Shown piece by piece: positions 1 through 5,223 of a stretch of 5,223 nucleotides of DNA (positions are counted from its first letter, which is position 1; every line of letters begins with the position of its first letter). The position numbers were made by a program, and so were the translations under genes. The notes beneath the pieces are model-generated. The model was not told the origin of the DNA and did not search any database. It saw only the letters and a program-made list of their open reading frames with translations. The DNA is from an uncultured Lachnospiraceae bacterium (GTDB taxonomy: Bacteria > Bacillota > Clostridia > Lachnospirales > Lachnospiraceae): contig CAJOQO010000289.1 in NCBI GenBank assembly GCA_905236545.1, positions 1-5,223 on the forward strand, written 5' to 3'.

Positions 1-399
1 ATGTGGAGATGGACCGGCGTCAACATGCTGTACTTTGTATCCGGCCTGAAGGCCATCGACGGCTCGATCTACGAATCGGCCGACATCGACGGCGCCAATT
101 CCTGGCAGAAGTTCTGGTATCTGACCCTCCCGCTGATCAAGCCGACAACGATCTATGTCGTCACGATCTCGGTCTACGCGGGTCTGTCCATGTTCCTTGA
201 GAGCTTTATGCTGTGGAACGGCAATTCGTCCCCGAAGAATATCGGTCTGACGATCGTCGGATACCTGTATAAGAGAGGAATCGAGAAGAATGACCTTGGC
301 TACGCGTGCGCGGTTGGTATGGTTCTGATGATCATCGCGCTTGCCATCAATGTGATTCAGCTGATTGCGACAGGCACATTTAAGAAGGAGGATGCGTAA
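1..399 (+). CDS. Sugar ABC transporter permease, MalF/UgpA/AraP type (C-terminal part, cut by window edge)
   Basis: This is the C-terminal 132 residues of an inner-membrane subunit of a CUT1-family carbohydrate importer. The EAA loop, which docks on the ATPase, is clear at residues 25-48 (ESADIDGA then LTLPLIKP). It is preceded by a WTGVNMLYF membrane segment and followed by hydrophobic segments at about 49-71 and 98-123. Family members have about 290-310 residues, so roughly 160-175 N-terminal residues lie left of the window. The ATG at position 1 is therefore almost certainly an internal methionine. The TAA at 397-399 is one base from the next start, so the two permeases are co-transcribed and probably form a heterodimer. 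Neighbouring arabinan enzymes suggest arabino-oligosaccharides as substrate, as for Bacillus AraP. That is inferred from context, because the permease sequence alone does not reveal the sugar. Confidence 0.93.
   Translation: MWRWTGVNMLYFVSGLKAIDGSIYESADIDGANSWQKFWYLTLPLIKPTTIYVVTISVYAGLSMFLESFMLWNGNSSPKNIGLTIVGYLYKRGIEKNDLGYACAVGMVLMIIALAINVIQLIATGTFKKEDA
385..391 (+). promoter_or_regulatory. Ribosome binding site of the second permease, inside the first permease gene
   Basis: AAGGAGG is an almost perfect Shine-Dalgarno sequence, 9 nt before the ATG at 401. It overlaps the last codons of the upstream permease, implying coupled translation. It fixes the start at 401 and not at the in-frame ATG at 365, which would add 12 arginine-rich residues. 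Confidence 0.85.
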
Positions 400-400
400 A

Positions 401-1291
401 ATGACAAATACTGCGAATGCTCCGAGAAAAATGGAATCCAACCACAGGGTCGCTTCCTTTTTTGCGACCGCCCTGTTCGTAATCCTCTGCACGTTTATCG
501 CGTTCCCGCTGGTGGCCGGCCTTCTGGCATCATTCAGGCCCGGCCGTGAGCTGGTTCAGAACGGTCTGGCGATCAACTGGGATTTCAGCACGATGACGCT
601 GGACAACTACAAGTACCTGTTCGGGATTGCCGGCGGAAACAGCAAGGTGGATTCGGCGAAGTACTTCATGTGGTACAAGAACTCGCTGATCCTGACGATC
701 CTGACTGTCGTGCTGACGCTGCTGGTCTGCTATTTTGTCGCATATGGCCTGACGATGTACAAGTTTAAGCTTCGGGGCTTCCTGTTCTTCATGGTGATCG
801 CGACGATGAGCGTACCGTTCGAGATTCTGATGCTGCCGCTGTATCAGGAAGTGACAGCGATGCACATCATCAACACGAGAGCAGGTGTTATCCTGCCCGG
901 CCTGTGCGCCGCGTCCACGATCTTTTTCTTCCGGCAGTATATGCAGAGCCTGCCGCATGAGCTTCTGGACGCAGCGAGAATCGACGGCTGTACGGAATAC
1001 GGGATCTCGGTCAGGATCATGATGCCGATCACAAAGCCTGCGTTTGCTTCGATGGCGATCCTGTGCGCGATGGGATCCTGGAACAACATGCTGTGGCCGA
1101 TGCTGGTATTCCGCGATACCGACAAGTTCACGCTGCAGATCGGTTTAAATACGCTGCTGACGCCTTATGGAAACAACTACGATCTTCTGATCGCAGGTTC
1201 CATGTTCGGCATCATTCCGATTCTGGTCATCTATCTGATTTTCCAGAGATATCTGATCGAAGGAATGACATCGGGCGCGGTTAAGGGTTAA
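401..1291 (+). CDS. Sugar ABC transporter permease, MalG/AraQ type
   Basis: This is a complete 296-residue inner-membrane permease of a CUT1-family sugar importer, a normal length for MalG/AraQ/MsmG-like proteins. Six hydrophobic segments are visible at about residues 18-43, 95-117, 127-147, 160-178, 213-235 and 263-281. The EAA loop is at 187-213 (LLDAARIDG then IMMPITKP) and contacts the ATPase. The C-terminus, [10 protein letters not shown], is the typical MalG-branch ending. The start at 401 is set by AAGGAGG at 385-391; the upstream in-frame ATG at 365 is less likely. The gene follows the first permease after one base and very probably pairs with it. No binding protein or ATPase is in the window. 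In many Gram-positives the ATPase (MsmX type) is encoded elsewhere. Uptake of arabino-oligosaccharides is inferred from the adjacent GH51 and GH43 genes. Confidence 0.95.
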   Translation: MTNTANAPRKMESNHRVASFFATALFVILCTFIAFPLVAGLLASFRPGRELVQNGLAINWDFSTMTLDNYKYLFGIAGGNSKVDSAKYFMWYKNSLILTILTVVLTLLVCYFVAYGLTMYKFKLRGFLFFMVIATMSVPFEILMLPLYQEVTAMHIINTRAGVILPGLCAASTIFFFRQYMQSLPHELLDAARIDGCTEYGISVRIMMPITKPAFASMAILCAMGSWNNMLWPMLVFRDTDKFTLQIGLNTLLTPYGNNYDLLIAGSMFGIIPILVIYLIFQRYLIEGMTSGAVKG

Positions 1292-1325
1292 AGTACGTTT
1301 TACAGATATGGGGGAGTCACTTTTG

Positions 1326-1341
1326 AAAGGGGCGCCCCTTT
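1326..1341 (+). promoter_or_regulatory. Perfect 16-bp palindrome in the leader of the GH51 gene
   Basis: AAAGGGGCGCCCCTTT is a perfect dyad in the 142-nt gap between the second permease and the GH51 gene. As DNA it could be a regulator's operator. As RNA it could form a 6-bp stem with a GCGC tetraloop. Only three T residues follow and they belong to the stem, so a strong intrinsic terminator is not supported. Its function is unknown. Confidence 0.5.
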
Positions 1342-1362
1342 ATCGGCAAAGAAGACAACCTA

Positions 1363-1382
1363 TGACGTCCCACAGGATGTCA
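1363..1382 (+). other. Small hairpin in the GH51 leader
   Basis: TGACGTC (1363-1369) can pair with GATGTCA (1376-1382), including one G-U pair, around a 6-nt loop. It is the second of three successive inverted repeats between the permease and GH51 genes. No T-tract follows, so it is not a terminator. Such hairpins may stabilise or mark a processing point in the transcript, but this one could also be chance. Confidence 0.35.
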
Positions 1383-1395
1383 GGAAGTCGGGCAT

Positions 1396-1416
1396 CTGCA
1401 GCAAAGGTGGCTGCAG
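1396..1416 (+). other. Hairpin abutting the GH51 ribosome binding site
   Basis: CTGCAGC (1396-1402) and GCTGCAG (1410-1416) form a perfect 7-bp stem with a 7-nt loop. The 3' arm ends within the first two bases of the AGGGAGGAGGA ribosome binding site at 1415-1425. The core GGAGG stays free, so the stem may present the site or protect the 5' side of the message more than block it. Its role is not shown by sequence. Confidence 0.4.
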
Positions 1417-1425
1417 GGAGGAGGA
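1415..1425 (+). promoter_or_regulatory. Ribosome binding site of the GH51 gene
   Basis: AGGGAGGAGGA contains GGAGG at 1420-1424, 9 nt before the ATG at 1434. This strong site decides the start. In-frame upstream candidates (ATG 1308, TTG 1323) would add a basic extension not expected in the family. Confidence 0.85.
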
Positions 1426-1433
1426 TAGCTGTC

Positions 1434-2978
1434 ATGGCAAAATATTATATCAATGCTGCTCAGAAAGAGGGCAGGATCCACAAGGAGATCTACGGGCATT
1501 TTTCCGAGCATCTGGGACGCTGCATCTATGAGGGCCTGTATGTCGGCGAGGATTCCGATATCCCGAATGTCAACGGGATGAGAAAGGACGTTGTCGAGGC
1601 CCTGAAAGAGATCCGTGTTCCGGTGCTTCGCTGGCCGGGCGGATGCTTTGCGGATGAGTATCACTGGAAGGATGGGATCGGTCCGAAGGAAAACCGCAAA
1701 CGGATGATCAACACGCACTGGGGCGGCGTCGTGGAGGACAACAGCTTCGGCACGCACGAATTCATGGAGCTGTGCTCCCAGATCGGCTGCGAGACATATG
1801 TAAACGGGAATCTCGGAAGCGGAACCGTTCAGGAGATGTCTGAGTGGATCGAATACATGACCTTCAACGGCGTGTCACCGATGTCGGAGCTGCGCGCGAA
1901 GAACGGACACCCCGAACCATGGAAGGTGGACTTTTTCGGAGTCGGAAATGAAAACTGGGGCTGCGGCGGCAATATGACACCGGAGTTTTACGCCAATGAA
2001 TACCGCCGCTATCAGACCTTTGTCCGTCAGTATGGGTTGGACATGATGGCGGCCGCCAGCGAGGATAAAGGATTTGAAACCGACAACAGGATCCGGAAGA
2101 TTGCCTGCGGCGCGAACATCGCGGATACCGAGTGGACAGAAGGCGTTCTGAAAACGCTGTTCAGGCATTGCGAAGAGCGTTTCCACGGGAACGCCGACGG
2201 ACTGTCGCTTCATTATTATGTGCATCCGGAAGGATGGGATATCAAGGGAAGTGCGACCGATTTCGACGATAAGGCCTGGTATAAGACGCTTGCCAAGGCG
2301 AACTATATGGATGAGCTGGTCAGCATGCACGGAGCGATCATGGATCAGTATGATCCGGAGAAGAAGCTTGGCATGATCGTCGATGAATGGGGCACCTGGT
2401 TCACTGTCGAGCCGGGCACGAACCCGGGCTTCCTGTATCAGCAGAATACGATGCGCGATGCGCTGGTTGCCTGCGTTACCCTGAACATTTTCAACAAGCA
2501 CTGTGACCGTGTGAAGATGGCGTGCCTGGCACAGATGGTGAATGTGCTTCAGTCCGTGATCCTGACCGAGGGAGCGCAGATGCTGAAAACACCGACCTGG
2601 CATGTGTTCCGCCTGTTCCGGGAGCATCAGGACGCGCAGCTTGTAAACAGCTGCATCGAGACAAAGAGGATCGGAGAGGAAGCGGAATTCATGGTTCCGA
2701 ACCTGTCCGAATCCGCTTCGATCGATGCTGAGGGACGGCTTCAGATCACCATCGGCAATCTTTCTGTATCGGAGGACACCCCGGTGGAGACGGAGATTGC
2801 GGGCTATGACGCGAAGAAGGTGACCGCGTGGATCCTGACCGGAGACATGCATGACAAGAACACCTTTGACGATCCGGATCATGTGAAGGCTGAGAAGTTT
2901 GAGGGCGCTGTGCTGAAGGACGGGAAGCTGTGCTTCACGATTCCGGCGTGCAGTGTGCTGAATCTTACGGTTGAGTAA
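1434..2978 (+). CDS. abfA: Alpha-L-arabinofuranosidase, glycoside hydrolase family 51 (cytoplasmic)
   Basis: This 514-residue enzyme, normal for GH51 (about 500), is expected to release terminal alpha-L-arabinofuranose from arabino-oligosaccharides, with retention of configuration. It has no signal peptide, so it should act in the cytoplasm on imported oligosaccharides. Visible landmarks are the N-terminal [20 protein letters not shown] (19-38), [19 protein letters not shown] (66-84), the acid/base motif GNEN with Glu173, and the nucleophile motif VDEWG with Glu318. The spacing matches the Glu175/Glu294-type pair of clan GH-A enzymes with some insertion. A (beta/alpha)8 barrel fills most of the protein, and residues from about 395 form the C-terminal beta domain. 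The RWPGGCF and [18 protein letters not shown] signatures suggest the branch also common in Bacteroidetes, as opposed to the classic Bacillus AbfA branch; this is from memory of the family. Start 1434 is chosen for its ribosome binding site and family-like N-terminus. Activity on arabinoxylan side chains is also possible. Confidence 0.95.
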   Translation: MAKYYINAAQKEGRIHKEIYGHFSEHLGRCIYEGLYVGEDSDIPNVNGMRKDVVEALKEIRVPVLRWPGGCFADEYHWKDGIGPKENRKRMINTHWGGVVEDNSFGTHEFMELCSQIGCETYVNGNLGSGTVQEMSEWIEYMTFNGVSPMSELRAKNGHPEPWKVDFFGVGNENWGCGGNMTPEFYANEYRRYQTFVRQYGLDMMAAASEDKGFETDNRIRKIACGANIADTEWTEGVLKTLFRHCEERFHGNADGLSLHYYVHPEGWDIKGSATDFDDKAWYKTLAKANYMDELVSMHGAIMDQYDPEKKLGMIVDEWGTWFTVEPGTNPGFLYQQNTMRDALVACVTLNIFNKHCDRVKMACLAQMVNVLQSVILTEGAQMLKTPTWHVFRLFREHQDAQLVNSCIETKRIGEEAEFMVPNLSESASIDAEGRLQITIGNLSVSEDTPVETEIAGYDAKKVTAWILTGDMHDKNTFDDPDHVKAEKFEGAVLKDGKLCFTIPACSVLNLTVE

Positions 2979-3047
2979 AGGCTGCGGGTAAAGGGAATGT
3001 AACGATTCAGCCTCTCATTGCTCAGAATACTTCGTGTTCTTCGCTGT

Positions 3048-3081
3048 GGGCGGACAGAGCGGTTTCACCGTTTGTCCGCCC
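3048..3081 (+). other. GC-rich hairpin without T-tract
   Basis: GGGCGGACA (3048-3056) pairs with TGTCCGCCC (3073-3081), and inside it CGGT (3060-3063) pairs with ACCG (3067-3070) around a TTC loop, with a small internal loop of GAG against TT. This makes 13 pairs in 34 nt. What follows is CCTGG, not a T run, so a classical intrinsic terminator is unlikely. Its three last C residues are shared with the next hairpin. Confidence 0.75.
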
Positions 3082-3148
3082 CCTGGAACCGCTCAGATCC
3101 GTCAGACAGGCAGGCTGATCTGACTGGATCATGAGCAATTCCAGGGGG
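3079..3148 (+). other. Long imperfect hairpin (about 26 bp)
   Basis: CCCCCTGGAA (3079-3088) pairs with TTCCAGGGGG (3139-3148). GCTCA (3091-3095) pairs with TGAGC (3132-3136), GATCC (3096-3100) with GGATC (3126-3130), and GTCAGA (3101-3106) with TCTGAC (3119-3124). Only a CC/AA mismatch and single-base bulges at 3125 and 3131 interrupt the stem, and the loop is 12 nt. This is far beyond chance for 70 nt. No T-tract follows (TGCTGAAG). It may act in mRNA stability or processing, or be a mobile palindromic repeat. Confidence 0.8.
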
Positions 3149-3195
3149 TGCTGAAGCATTACAGGTGAATGACATTGGTATACCTGGGAAACAAC

Positions 3196-3239
3196 AGAGG
3201 CAGACGGAAAGATGGAGAGGCAGACGGAGAGGCAGACGG
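3196..3239 (+). repeat. Three copies of a 12-bp unit before the GH43 start
   Basis: AGAGGCAGACGG occurs at 3196-3207, 3216-3227 and 3228-3239; the last two are directly adjacent and the first is separated by 8 nt. A partial fourth copy (AGAGA) continues at 3240. The repeat creates GGAGAG at 3214, 3226 and 3238, so three Shine-Dalgarno-like motifs lie in a row. The unit is a multiple of three and is open in the GH43 frame, where it would encode ERQT-type residues if translation began at the ATG at 3212. Confidence 0.85.
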
Positions 3240-3243
3240 AGAG
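3238..3243 (+). promoter_or_regulatory. Likely ribosome binding site of the GH43 gene
   Basis: GGAGAG ends 7 nt before the ATG at 3251, a good spacing. It is the last of three identical motifs made by the 12-bp repeat. The alternative in-frame ATG at 3212 has only GGAAAG directly touching it, which is too close. Confidence 0.65.
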
Positions 3244-3250
3244 ATTGCGA

Positions 3251-5223
3251 ATGAGATTGGGAAAGGTTGTGCTGGCCGCCGGGCTGGCCGCGATCGTATG
3301 GACATCTGTGACAGGCGCTGCGGTTTTGAATACAGACCGGACGGAGCCGGGCGGGAGCGCTCAGACAGAGCAGCCGGAGAATACTCAGACGGAACAGTCA
3401 GAGCGTGCTCAGACGAAGACGGAGGAAGAAAGAACGGAAGAAAGTACGGACAGAAAAACACCGTCAAGGGTTTGCGTGCATGACCCGTCCGTATTCGAGG
3501 ATAAGGATGGAACCTTTTATGTGTTCGGGTCCCACACGGCTGTTGCCTCCTCGGAAGATCTGATTGACTGGAAGCAGCTGAATATCGACTATGGAAAAGG
3601 GAAAAACCTGCCGTTTTACGGGGATCTGCAGGAGCAGCTGGCGGAACCCTTCCAATGGGCAGGCTATGATGACGGTGACTGCAGAGGAGGCTACGCGGTC
3701 TGGGCGCCGGATCTGATCTGGGATCCCTGGTATGAATGGAAGGACGGCGGGGAAGGGGCGTATCTTCTTTATGTCAGCCTCTCCTCCACATGGAGACGTT
3801 CCTGTATCGCCTTTCTTGCGGCGAAGGAGATCGGGGGGCCGTACAGCTATGGCGGGACGCTTGTCTATTCGGGATTCACGAAGAATGGGGAACCGGACGG
3901 GAACAGTACCCGCGATACCTCCTGGGACAGCGGCTGCCTGAACCTGAAGACCCTCACGGAGGCTGGCTTCGGGAAAGGCGGGATCGACGGGATCAGCGAC
4001 AGCTGGTTCAACGCGGACGGAAGCTGGAATCATCTCTACGCACCGAACGCCATCGATCCGTGTGTTTTCTTCAGTCCCTCGGGCGAGAATCTGTATATGG
4101 TCTACGGATCCTGGTCAGGCGGCATATTCCTGCTGCAGCTGGATCCTTTGACAGGACAGGCGTATTACCCGGGAATCGACAGCATAGATGACGCGTCCGG
4201 CAATTATGTGGACCGGTATTTCGGCGTTCATCTGGCAGGCGGCGACCACCAGTCAGGGGAAGGCCCCTACATCGTATGGGATGAGGAAACGGGATACTAT
4301 TATCTTTACCTCACGTACGGCGGCCTGGCGGCAGAGGGCGGGTACAACATGCGCCTTTTCCGCTCCAGGGATGTGACAGGCCCTTATGTGGACGCAGAGG
4401 GAAACAATGCTGCCGACAACCGCAGGAACGGGGATAAATACGGGATCAAGCTGATCGGCAACTATGCATTTTACGACCAGATCGGAAAGCGGGCAGCCGG
4501 ACACAATTCCCAGATGAACACGGCAGACGGAGGACGTTATCTGGTCTATCACCAGCGGTTTGATGTCAGGCCTCAGCTGGAAGGGCATGAGGTGCGGGTT
4601 CACCAGCAGTTTATGAACGAGGATGACTGGCCGGTCACGGCGGTCTATGAGTACATCGGTGAACAGCCTTCCTCCTGTGGCATGGAAGAGGTGACAGGCA
4701 CCTATGAGCTGATCGACCATGGACGCAAGACGGACGGGGATATGCTTGAGACGCAGATCATCACGCTGGGGGAGGATGGCAGCATCAGCGGCGCCGTCGA
4801 GGGCGCCTGGGAGAAGAAGGACTCCGGAAAGGGCTATGATTATGTGACGCTTTCGATCGGAGATAACACCTATAAGGGAATCTTCTTCCGTCAGCATAAG
4901 GAGAATAAGGATCCGGAGGCCGTGATGACCTTCAGTGCCGTCGGAGACAATAACACCTGCATCTGGGGCAGCATGGCGGGAGAGGAGAACGGTGAGATGT
5001 TCACCTCCATGGCGGCTGACGCTCTGAAGAAGGTCATCCTGGAGACCGCGAAGGCACACGGAACCTTGCCTGAGGAATACATGGACTGCCGCATCGAATG
5101 GAAGTCCGCTGACGAGAGCGTCATTACCTCCGGGGGAGAGATTCTTACGCCGGACCAGAAGGTGAAGGTGGATCTCACGGCTGTGATCAGCTGCGGAGAC
5201 AGCACTCTGGAGGAAACCTATCA
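3251..5223 (+). CDS. Exported endo-alpha-1,5-L-arabinanase-like enzyme, glycoside hydrolase family 43 (3' end beyond window)
   Basis: The visible 657 residues are open to the window edge. Residues 1-26 form a signal peptide or membrane anchor (MRLGKVVLAAGLAAIVW...), without a lipobox. Residues 27-72 are a Thr/Glu/Gln-rich linker. The five-bladed propeller follows at about 76-470. Its GH43 residues are Asp78 in HDPS (base), Asp269 in NAIDP (pKa modulator) and Glu337 in GEGPY (acid). His418 in GHNS and the HEVRVHQ stretch (446-452) match the metal-binding His and C-terminal blade of Bacillus Abn2, known to cut alpha-1,5-arabinan inside the chain. Residues about 480-575 (VTGTYELIDHG..., ISGAVEGAW) resemble the Abn2 C-terminal beta domain. 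From about 590, IEWKSADESVITSGGEI resembles an atrophied bacterial Ig-like domain, still incomplete at the edge. Exo-arabinosidase activity is possible. The enzyme would supply oligosaccharides to the permeases and GH51. A start at 3212 (13 extra charged residues) is less likely. Confidence 0.9.
   Translation, partial: MRLGKVVLAAGLAAIVWTSVTGAAVLNTDRTEPGGSAQTEQPENTQTEQSERAQTKTEEERTEESTDRKTPSRVCVHDPSVFEDKDGTFYVFGSHTAVASSEDLIDWKQLNIDYGKGKNLPFYGDLQEQLAEPFQWAGYDDGDCRGGYAVWAPDLIWDPWYEWKDGGEGAYLLYVSLSSTWRRSCIAFLAAKEIGGPYSYGGTLVYSGFTKNGEPDGNSTRDTSWDSGCLNLKTLTEAGFGKGGIDGISDSWFNADGSWNHLYAPNAIDPCVFFSPSGENLYMVYGSWSGGIFLLQLDPLTGQAYYPGIDSIDDASGNYVDRYFGVHLAGGDHQSGEGPYIVWDEETGYYYLYLTYGGLAAEGGYNMRLFRSRDVTGPYVDAEGNNAADNRRNGDKYGIKLIGNYAFYDQIGKRAAGHNSQMNTADGGRYLVYHQRFDVRPQLEGHEVRVHQQFMNEDDWPVTAVYEYIGEQPSSCGMEEVTGTYELIDHGRKTDGDMLETQIITLGEDGSISGAVEGAWEKKDSGKGYDYVTLSIGDNTYKGIFFRQHKENKDPEAVMTFSAVGDNNTCIWGSMAGEENGEMFTSMAADALKKVILETAKAHGTLPEEYMDCRIEWKSADESVITSGGEILTPDQKVKVDLTAVISCGDSTLEETY

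Larger units (their letters stand above)
2997..3160 (+). ncRNA. Candidate structured RNA or palindromic repeat element
   Basis: Several nested pairings can form together. TTCAGC (3006-3011) pairs with GCTGAA (3150-3155), and ATTGCTCA (3017-3024) with TGAGCAAT (3132-3139). These enclose GAATAC/GTGTTC (3025-3030/3034-3039), the GGGCGGACA hairpin (3048-3081) and GATCC-GTCAGA with TCTGAC-GGATC (3096-3106/3119-3130). The result would be a multi-branch fold. A competing fold is the single long hairpin at 3079-3148. The loop at 3107-3118 is also complementary to 3007-3013 (7 bp). I do not recognise a known riboswitch or RNA family. It could be a cis-acting leader of GH43, a 3' stabiliser of GH51 mRNA, or a dispersed BIME-like DNA repeat. 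Strand is given as that of the flanking genes. Confidence 0.4.
2979..3250 (+). other. 272-nt intergenic region between the GH51 and GH43 genes
   Basis: No convincing gene lies here. The region is dominated by inverted repeats (2997-3160) and, next to the GH43 start, by a 12-bp tandem repeat. I see no sigma-A promoter with good -35 and -10 boxes. I also see no hairpin followed by a T-tract, so it is unclear whether GH43 is read from its own promoter or by read-through from GH51. A weak 6-bp inverted repeat (AGGCTG 2979-2984, CAGCCT 3008-3013) starts directly after the GH51 stop. Confidence 0.7.

Noticed and set aside
530..958. 142-codon minus-strand frame inside the second permease
   Set aside because: It is antisense to a complete permease with its EAA motif, and its composition is rich in Gln/Arg/His as typical of shadows.
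1875..2882. 335-codon open frame on the minus strand opposite the GH51 gene
   Set aside because: It lies fully antisense to a gene with clear family motifs, and its translation has no recognisable domain. Long antisense frames are a common by-product of GC-rich codon use.
3048..3148. Intrinsic terminator after the GH51 gene
   Set aside because: The hairpins are strong, but neither is followed by a run of T, so the defining second half of such a terminator is missing.
3156..3186. Promoter with a -10 like TATACC (3179-3184) before GH43
   Set aside because: No acceptable -35 box is found about 17 nt upstream, so the match is too weak to report.
3196..3243. CRISPR-like array
   Set aside because: The repeat units are only 12 bp, with no unique spacers and no cas genes nearby.
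3169..3483. 104-codon plus-strand frame covering the tandem repeat and the start of GH43
   Set aside because: It is in another frame than GH43 and low in complexity (Gly/Arg/Asp/Glu). The overlapping GH43 frame encodes a signal peptide and runs into the catalytic domain.
3464..4033. 189-codon minus-strand frame opposite the GH43 catalytic domain
   Set aside because: It is a proline/arginine-rich antisense shadow without motifs. The plus strand encodes GH43 throughout.
4253..5059. 268-codon open frame on the minus strand opposite the GH43 gene
   Set aside because: It is antisense to the catalytic and C-terminal domains of a clear GH43 protein, and no domain or start signal supports it.

Overview
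The window carries part of an arabinan / arabino-oligosaccharide utilisation locus, all on the + strand. The coding style suggests a Bacillota, probably Clostridia (Lachnospiraceae-like): strong AGGAGG-type ribosome binding sites, moderately high GC, MalF/MalG-type sugar ABC permeases beside cytoplasmic and secreted glycoside hydrolases, and a secreted enzyme resembling Bacillus subtilis Abn2 with extra C-terminal domains. This taxonomic placement is inferred from gene content and is not firm.

Layout. Positions 1-399 hold the C-terminal part of a MalF/UgpA/AraP-type permease cut by the left edge. One base separates its stop from the start of a complete MalG/AraQ-type permease (401-1291), whose ribosome binding site lies inside the end of the first gene. 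A 142-nt leader with one perfect palindrome and two small hairpins separates the transporter from a GH51 alpha-L-arabinofuranosidase (1434-2978), which has no signal peptide and both catalytic glutamates. A 272-nt intergenic region follows. It is rich in inverted repeats (two strong abutting hairpins plus alternative long-range pairings) and ends in a 12-bp tandem repeat that places three Shine-Dalgarno-like GGAGAG motifs before the next start. The last gene (3251 to beyond the right edge) encodes an exported GH43 arabinanase. Its parts are a signal peptide, a Thr/Glu/Gln-rich linker, a five-bladed propeller catalytic domain, an Abn2-type C-terminal beta domain and the start of an Ig-like domain.

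How the parts fit: the exported GH43 enzyme would cut arabinan outside the cell, the permease pair (with a binding protein and ATPase not in the window) would import the oligosaccharides, and cytoplasmic GH51 would release L-arabinose. This is a known kind of catabolic locus. I see no defence, mobile or otherwise novel protein system. The least explained part is the non-coding DNA at 2979-3250, followed by the GH51 leader at 1292-1433.
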